Under the pieces are notes generated by a model that was not told the DNA's origin, made no database searches, and saw only the letters and a list, made by a program, of their open reading frames with translations. Shown in pieces: positions 59,209 to 64,000 of a DNA stretch of 64,000 bases (the stretch's first letter is position 1; every line of letters begins with the position of its first letter). The position numbers were made by a program, and so were the translations under genes. Source of the DNA: Parendozoicomonas haliclonae (GTDB lineage: Bacteria; Pseudomonadota; Gammaproteobacteria; Pseudomonadales; Endozoicomonadaceae); assembly GCF_900174585.1 (NCBI RefSeq), contig NZ_FWPT01000005.1, forward strand, positions 394,275 through 458,274. Reading direction: 5' to 3'.

Positions 59209-59237
59209 AAAAAACCGGCCTGACAAGTCAGGCCGGT
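59209..59237 (-). terminator. Terminator or attenuator between surface genes A and B
   Basis: ACCGGCCTGAC/GTCAGGCCGGT is a perfect 11-base stem with a 2-base centre. On the minus strand it is followed by TTTTTT. It starts 12 bases after the gene A stop and 38 bases before gene B, so most transcripts should end here, leaving the downstream genes at lower level unless they have another promoter. Confidence 0.9.
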
Positions 59238-59249
59238 ACAACATAGAGC

Positions 59250-60560
59250 TTAGTGTGCGTAGATGTTGACTGTATTTGTAGTCAGATTAATGCCTGACAC
59301 ACTCAGTCCGCCCAAGCTTGAACCACCCAGATAAATATCCTGAGCAGAGAAGGAAGCGCCAGTCAGCGCACCATCAATAGCAATACCTTTAGCAGCGGTT
59401 ACATCAATACTGGTAGTACTACGATCACTTGTGAAGCTAACTTCTGAAAGGGAAACACTACCTACACCGTCACCATTACGGGCAGCAAAGTCCCCTTTAC
59501 CGTCAGCATCAAAAGTAACTGCTCCTGCAGTTCCAGCCAGACCTGCTACGTAAGTGATTTCACCAGCACCAATATCCATCTTCTGGCTAATACGGATACC
59601 TTCCCCACCAGCAGTTGTAAAGATATAGGTTGCTTCACCAGAAGAGTTCACATCCAGCTTATCAATAATGGCACCACCAATAACCTCATCTGCTGCTGCT
59701 ACAGCAGACTGCTCAACTGCACTCAAAGTCGAACCATCAGGCGTGGTGTCAAGCTTAGTCAAAGCAGAACCCAAATCTCCAGCCAGGTCCGTACCAGTAT
59801 ACTGAGTAGAACCAATCTGGATTGCTTCAACAGTCATCTTTCCATCAACAATGGCCGGCTGAGTGATCTTAACAACGTCACCAGAGTTGTTGAGAGTTGG
59901 AAGAGAACCATCATCACGATCCAATATCTGAATCTTGGTACCGACCATATCGATTTCGGTCATTTTGATATCATGAATCTGGATACTACCGTTATCATCA
60001 TTAACGGCTACTTTACCGGTGCTATCGTAACCCTTATCCGTATAGGTCACTTTCTTGATGCTCTGGTTAATAGTGGAATCCATACCGATCCCCTTTTCAC
60101 CCTCAAGAGCATACACATACATTGTTGTATCTTCTGCACTCAGACCATTGATCTCAATCCGACCCAGAGACTCGGTACTACCAGTCGTCTTAATACCCCC
60201 GACTACAACATCAGCATTCATGTCGCCCATACCGATCTTGATAGCATCACCTGTGCCAGCACGAGCCTTCAGAGCATTACCAAGCTGACTATTTTCAACA
60301 ACGTCAATAGTAACAGTTTGCGTCAAAGTATCGTCTGTACCATCTCCGGAAAGTTCAATACCTTCAATACTCAGGTCATTACCATCATCGGTGTAGGTAA
60401 CCTTATCGATGGTAGCCTTAACTGAAGTCTCGATGGTAATACCGGCCTGACCAGTGAAGCCATCCATCACTTCGTCATCCAGAGCAACAAGCTCTGCATT
60501 GGCAGATGCACTCAGTACCGCGATCGCCGCAGCCAGAGGCAGCTTTTTAATGCCTTTCAT
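59250..60560 (-). CDS. Secreted surface protein A with LxDxxxxxxTGQAGI motif
   Basis: The 436-residue protein has a typical signal peptide (KKLPLAAAIAVLSASANA) and then LDDEVMDGFTGQAGITIE at residues 27-44. That motif at the mature N-terminus is known from putative pilus/fimbria-type surface proteins (DUF6160/FilA-like) of Acinetobacter and Pseudomonas. The rest is acidic, rich in Gly, Thr, Asp and Ile/Val, with regularly spaced strand units. No cysteine is seen after the signal. ATG 60560 is preceded by GGAGATAATAATA. As first gene, followed directly by a terminator, it is probably the major product. An assembled surface fibre is inferred, not shown. Confidence 0.75.
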   Translation of the reverse strand: MKGIKKLPLAAAIAVLSASANAELVALDDEVMDGFTGQAGITIETSVKATIDKVTYTDDGNDLSIEGIELSGDGTDDTLTQTVTIDVVENSQLGNALKARAGTGDAIKIGMGDMNADVVVGGIKTTGSTESLGRIEINGLSAEDTTMYVYALEGEKGIGMDSTINQSIKKVTYTDKGYDSTGKVAVNDDNGSIQIHDIKMTEIDMVGTKIQILDRDDGSLPTLNNSGDVVKITQPAIVDGKMTVEAIQIGSTQYTGTDLAGDLGSALTKLDTTPDGSTLSAVEQSAVAAADEVIGGAIIDKLDVNSSGEATYIFTTAGGEGIRISQKMDIGAGEITYVAGLAGTAGAVTFDADGKGDFAARNGDGVGSVSLSEVSFTSDRSTTSIDVTAAKGIAIDGALTGASFSAQDIYLGGSSLGGLSVSGINLTTNTVNIYAH

Positions 60561-61065
60561 TATTATTATCTCCATTGTGTTGGGCGCGCGCCCTCCCAAG
60601 GGTTTTGCCGCACAATGCGGCACAGGCGACAAAACACGCACGTGCGGTGCTCTGTCGTTTTCCCACAGCCCTTTCCGACACCAAACCGGAGCAAAAAAAA
60701 CTTGCATCCGACACACTGGAAACAGCCATGGAGAAACCAAGTAAGCCCTGCATACTGTTCAGCACAGTTACATCAGGGTCCAGGTAAATACGCTAACGAG
60801 AAGAATAGCCAGCAAGGGATTCAGCGCTGAGCCGTAACGATCGGACGAGCTATAGGAAGAGTCATCCTTTTGCAGGTTTTGCAAAGTGGAATAGTGAGTC
60901 ATTGTGCTTTCTTCTTATTATTATTTTTATGCTGTTTAGTTCAACATGGGCGACGAAGACGGTCAATGTACACATTTAACACTTTTGACTGTCAATTTGG
61001 TCAACCGCCCTGTCACTTATTGCCACACTCTTTGCACTGCTCTTTACATTGCTCCTTACAACGCA
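60561..61065. other. Control region between surface gene A and pabB
   Basis: This 505-base stretch contains no supported gene; overlapping short frames on both strands look random. A hairpin GCCGCA/TGCGGC (60607-60621) sits in the presumed leader of gene A, 47 bases from its ATG. AT-rich stretches at 60905-60935 may hold the pabB promoter. The true pabB start may lie anywhere from 60946 to 61135. Confidence 0.6.
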
Positions 61066-62592
61066 ATGCCAGGCCATCAAATCCGGCACGCTTGCTTTTC
61101 CTTCGCTATACAGACAAGTACAATCCCTGCGAAGTTGAACAATGATGATCAGGCAGTGCCTTACCTAACCTATCGAGCCGACCCTTGCCACTGGCTGGGA
61201 CAACTCCGCCCTCTTGGATATGCCCTGTTGCTGGACAGCGCCAACGGCCATGCCAGCAGTAAAAGCCTGAACTATGGCAACAGCACACATCGCTACGACA
61301 TAATCACTGCCGCACCGGAATCTGTTACCATCGTCCAAGATGGAACCACAACCGTCTATGACCTCAATGACGGTACGGCCCGGGAAACATGCCAACCTGT
61401 TTTTGATGAACTGTCAGCACAGATGGAAGCTGTGGCAGAAGATGAAGCCGCGCAACAGGCACAGCTTCCCTTTACCGGCGGATTGGCAGGCTATTGGGGC
61501 TATGAGCTGAATCATCAGCTGGAACCGGAGTGCGTGCCTGAGCGCAAAACACCACAGGCTGACGACACCCATCATCCGGAAATGATTGTTGGTCTTTATC
61601 TCTGGGCCATTATTTCTGATCATCAAACCCGCACCAGCGCGTTGTACTTGCATCCCGATCTGGCCGAAACCAAGAAGCAGCGTATCCTTCATGCGCTAAA
61701 AGGCACCGAAAGCTCAGGGGCGGTTCAACCTTTTTCTCTGAGCACACCTTTCCGGAAGATGATTACTGCGGACACTTACCGCCAATCTTTCCAGCGTATT
61801 CAGGAGTGGATCACCGCGGGTGACTGCTACCAGATCAATCTGACCCAACGGTTTACCGGCAGCTACCAGGGCGATCCCTGGCAGGCTTATCAGTACCTGC
61901 GGGAAATCAGCCCAACGCCGTTCTCGGCCTTTCTGGATTTCCCACAACTTAAAGTTCTGAGCCTGTCACCAGAACGGCTGCTGTTAAGTGATCACGGCCA
62001 TATTGAAACCAAACCGATCAAGGGCACTCGCCCCCGTGGCCTGACTCCGGAACAGGATCAGCAAAGCGCCGAAGAACTGCTGAACAGTGAGAAGGATAGA
62101 GCGGAGAATCTGATGATTGTCGATCTGCTGCGCAATGATCTGGGTCGCAACTGCCAACCGGGCTCTATCAAGGTTCCGGTGCTGTTTGGTCTGGAGAGCT
62201 ACGCCAATGTCCATCATATGGTCAGCACTATTACCGGTGAGCTGGCGGAAGGTCGCAGCAATCTTGATCTGCTCCGCGATGCTTTCCCCGGCGGTTCGGT
62301 TACCGGCGCTCCGAAGATTCGGGCAATGCAGATTATTCAGGAGATTGAGCCCTACTCTCGTTCGGTTTATTGCGGCTCGGTGGGTTATATCAGCCTGAAT
62401 GGCCGGATGGATACCAATATCACCATTCGGACTCTGGTGGCCGATGGTGAAGAGATTCATGCCTGGGGTGGCGGTGCGATTGTTGCTGATTCGGAGTGCG
62501 ACAGCGAGTACGAGGAGTCATTAACCAAGGTACGCAATCTGGTGAATGGACTGGAAGAGGCGTTTCTTAGCAAGGAACGGGAAACGGCTTAA
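61066..62592 (+). CDS. pabB: Aminodeoxychorismate synthase component I
   Basis: PabB converts chorismate and ammonia into 4-amino-4-deoxychorismate for folate. The 508-residue protein has the N-terminal lobe (LTYRADPCHWLGQLRP) and the chorismate-binding core with CYQINLTQRF, SLSPERLLL, KPIKGTRPRG, DLLRNDLGRNC and FPGGSVTGAPKIRAM. The lysine in PIKGT distinguishes PabB from TrpE, which has PIAGT. The start is unsure: ATG 61066 is used here; an in-frame TTG at 61135 would fit the family N-terminus better, and ATG 60946 is also open. No partner pabA is adjacent. Confidence 0.92.
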   Translation: MPGHQIRHACFSFAIQTSTIPAKLNNDDQAVPYLTYRADPCHWLGQLRPLGYALLLDSANGHASSKSLNYGNSTHRYDIITAAPESVTIVQDGTTTVYDLNDGTARETCQPVFDELSAQMEAVAEDEAAQQAQLPFTGGLAGYWGYELNHQLEPECVPERKTPQADDTHHPEMIVGLYLWAIISDHQTRTSALYLHPDLAETKKQRILHALKGTESSGAVQPFSLSTPFRKMITADTYRQSFQRIQEWITAGDCYQINLTQRFTGSYQGDPWQAYQYLREISPTPFSAFLDFPQLKVLSLSPERLLLSDHGHIETKPIKGTRPRGLTPEQDQQSAEELLNSEKDRAENLMIVDLLRNDLGRNCQPGSIKVPVLFGLESYANVHHMVSTITGELAEGRSNLDLLRDAFPGGSVTGAPKIRAMQIIQEIEPYSRSVYCGSVGYISLNGRMDTNITIRTLVADGEEIHAWGGGAIVADSECDSEYEESLTKVRNLVNGLEEAFLSKERETA

Positions 62593-62598
62593 GAGCGA

Positions 62599-62682
62599 GA
62601 TCCCACGCGGAGCATGGGATCCCGAACGAACAGGCGTGGGTACCAGTAGTTCAAAGCTCGTTCCCACGCTCTGCGTGGGAAC
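62599..62682. repeat. REP-like double hairpin, copy 3
   Basis: The first hairpin is GATCCCACGC/GCATGGGATC at 62599-62621. The second is a perfect 10-base stem GTTCCCACGC/GCGTGGGAAC with loop TCT at 62660-62682. It lies between the convergent pabB and thrH genes and matches the elements at 6618-6703 and 20537-20565 in core sequence and position. Confidence 0.82.
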
Positions 62683-62698
62683 GCATATACCAAGAAGG

Positions 62699-63316
62699 TT
62701 ATGGCTGAAGATCCCGCACACTCGCCTTACAAAATTCCATCTTCAGCTCTTCATAAGTATGCACAGCCGGGAACTGAGGAAACTCGGTGATCACATTATC
62801 CGGCGCCTTAAACAGAATACCGGCCTCCGCTTCCGCCAGCATGGTGGTGTCATTATAAGAATCACCGGCAGCAATCACCCGATAGTTCAGGCTATGGAAA
62901 GCCTTAACCGAGCAACGCTTGGGATCAGGCTGGCGGATTTTATAGTTGGTTACCTTGCCATTATTATCGATTTCCAACTTATGGCAGAGCAGCGTTGGGA
63001 AACCGAGTTGGCGCATAAGTGGCTGGGCAAATTCGTAAAAGGTGTCGGATAAAATCACCACCTGGAAATTCTCCCGCAGCCAATCGACAAAACTGCGTGC
63101 TCCGGGAATCGGTGCCATTTCAGCAATCACCGCCTGAATCTCTTTGATTCCCAGCCCGTGCTGTTCCAGCAGAGAGAGACGCATGCTCATCAACTCATCG
63201 TAATCGGGAATATCCCGGGTGGTGGCCTTTAACTCTTCGATACCCGTCTGCTCAGCAAAACGAATCCAGATTTCCGGAACCAACACCCCTTCCAGGTCAA
63301 GACAGGCTATTTCCAC
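62699..63316 (-). CDS. thrH: Phosphoserine phosphatase / homoserine phosphotransferase ThrH
   Basis: ThrH dephosphorylates phosphoserine and can pass the phosphate to homoserine. The 205-residue HAD protein has the nucleophile motif CLDLEGVLVPE (Asp7; the second Asp is Glu9 as in ThrH), motif II LSDTFYEFAQPL, and motif III GDSYNDTTML. Length and the EIWIRFAEQTGIEEL block match pseudomonad ThrH. It is a single gene. Confidence 0.93.
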   Translation of the reverse strand: MEIACLDLEGVLVPEIWIRFAEQTGIEELKATTRDIPDYDELMSMRLSLLEQHGLGIKEIQAVIAEMAPIPGARSFVDWLRENFQVVILSDTFYEFAQPLMRQLGFPTLLCHKLEIDNNGKVTNYKIRQPDPKRCSVKAFHSLNYRVIAAGDSYNDTTMLAEAEAGILFKAPDNVITEFPQFPAVHTYEELKMEFCKASVRDLQP

Positions 63317-63555
63317 TTCAATACTCCCTTTACGCGAACTTTATTATGCCAATAACACACTTATTCAGTGATCGTTACTTTATCGCTGTGCACAGCATCA
63401 GGCAATCGCCGTCACACTAAGCGACAGAATTATCCCATCTACAGGAATGTCGTAATAAAAGATGAAGTTATATTTTTAGATCGGAGGGTTATTTTTCAGT
63501 AGCCTGCGCACTTGGTAAGATCACCGCCACATAACGATTTCGACAGGATGCCCCG

Positions 63556-63828
63556 ATGAAAATAACAATGGTCAAGAAGATCATGGCTGATGGCAGCCCG
63601 TGTAAGAAGTGTGTTCAGGTGATGGAGAAGCTTGAAAGCTCCGGCCATATCAAAGCCATCAATGAAATCATTGAGGCCCATGAGAATGATCCGACCAGCA
63701 AAGGCATGCAGATGTCACTGGTGCTTGGCGTCGATAAAGCGCCCTTCTTTGTTGTTGAGCGGGATGGCAAGGAGCCTGAAATCTTTACTGTCTACTTCAA
63801 GCTGGTCAAAGAGGTTCTGGAAGCCTGA
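63556..63828 (+). CDS. Small thioredoxin/glutaredoxin-like protein
   Basis: The 90-residue protein has a CxxC motif CKKC at residues 16-19 in GSPCKKCVQVMEKL, and KAPFFVVE (Pro63) in the place of the thioredoxin cis-proline. The spacing suits a minimal thioredoxin fold with a short N-terminal strand. There is no signal peptide, so it acts in the cytoplasm, possibly reducing a specific partner. AGG precedes ATG 63556. The gene lies alone between thrH (divergent) and the IS end. Confidence 0.75.
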   Translation: MKITMVKKIMADGSPCKKCVQVMEKLESSGHIKAINEIIEAHENDPTSKGMQMSLVLGVDKAPFFVVERDGKEPEIFTVYFKLVKEVLEA

Positions 63829-63873
63829 TACCTTCATACTTCTCAGGTTGCCAATAAAAAACCGCGCCTCAAT

Positions 63874-64000
63874 TGAAGTGACCCCCAATAGTTGGACACC
63901 CAATTATTGGGGGTTACTTTTATGTCCAAATACAGCCCAGAGCTGAAACGTATCATTGCCAGCGAATACATAGATGATGGAATATCATCACATCAGCTCG
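63874..64000 (+). mobile_element. Left end of an IS3-family-like insertion sequence (cut by window edge)
   Basis: The left end reads TGAAGTGACCCCCAATAG, then TTGGACA, in the style of IS3/IS150-group terminal repeats. ACCCCCAATA and TATTGGGGGT form a 10-base inverted repeat over 63881-63915, extendable with one mismatch, just before the transposase start. The right end is outside the window, so length and target duplication cannot be seen. Confidence 0.75.
63922..64000 (+). CDS. IS3-type transposase OrfA, N-terminal fragment
   Basis: The 26 visible residues, MSKYSPELKRIIASEYIDDG and onward, match the helix-turn-helix start of IS3/IS150 OrfA proteins (MSKYSxELK...). The gene runs off the window edge. 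The hairpin directly before it probably reduces translation from outside transcripts, as known for other IS elements. Confidence 0.75.
   Translation, partial: MSKYSPELKRIIASEYIDDGISSHQL

Noticed and set aside
60574..60830. Several 70-96 codon frames in the leader of surface gene A
   Set aside because: Overlapping frames on both strands with no ribosome site; the region is better read as promoter and leader.

Overview
The window looks like the chromosome of a gammaproteobacterium of the Oceanospirillales type, most plausibly a host-associated relative of Endozoicomonas. This is inference. It rests on the order aat-bpt-infA-clpA-clpS-cspD-icd-mnmA-hflD-purB-roxA, which is familiar from pseudomonads and relatives. 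It also rests on 530-residue-class isocitrate lyase, and on several eukaryote-like or ORFan proteins set between housekeeping genes (ankyrin, heme-oxygenase-like, Myb/SANT-like, ADP-ribosyltransferase-like). No rRNA is present; the only tRNA found is tRNA-Cys.

Layout. 1-4 kb: end of a leucine/isovalerate degradation operon (biotin-dependent carboxylase alpha subunit, HMG-CoA lyase, acetoacetyl-CoA synthetase). 4-9.4 kb: an N-degron block (Aat and Bpt tag proteins; ClpS and ClpA read the tags and unfold them) with infA. 9.4-17.8 kb: cspD, icd, mnmA, hflD, purB and roxA, with an ankyrin-type gene inserted between hflD and purB. 17.8-20.5 kb: an accessory patch with a Myb/SANT-like protein and two tandem paralogues resembling heme oxygenase. 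20.6-24.8 kb: the glyoxylate shunt, glcB and aceA, divergently arranged. 24.9-33.6 kb: an ART-like protein, two large secreted ORFans, a LysR regulator, a glycerophosphodiester phosphodiesterase and a YjiH-type membrane protein. 33.7-38.8 kb: tRNA-Cys, manC overlapping ppsR, and divergent ppsA. 39.1-42.1 kb: a chromosomal KfrA-like gene with two large palindromic operators, rraA and small unknown genes. 42.2-44.6 kb: valine catabolism (mmsA-mmsB). 45.4-52.3 kb: a 2-methylcitrate operon of the AcnD/PrpF type led by a GntR/FCD regulator. 52.5-60.6 kb: a run of envelope genes, including a candidate surface-protein export or processing cluster. 61-64 kb: pabB, thrH, a small thioredoxin-like protein, and the left end of an IS3-like element cut by the window edge.

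Metabolically the genes converge on acetyl-CoA, propionyl-CoA and C4 acids. Leucine and valine degradation supply acyl-CoAs, the methylcitrate cycle takes propionyl-CoA, the glyoxylate shunt conserves C2 units, and PpsA with its regulator PpsR opens gluconeogenesis. The strongest candidates for undescribed biology are two. The first is the minus-strand cluster at 55.5-60.6 kb: two homologous secreted proteins, a stand-alone C39-type peptidase and a beta-barrel, with a hairpin between the first two genes. The second is the pair of heme-oxygenase-like paralogues, one of which has lost the expected proximal histidine.

All functional calls were made by reading the sequence; no database search was run.
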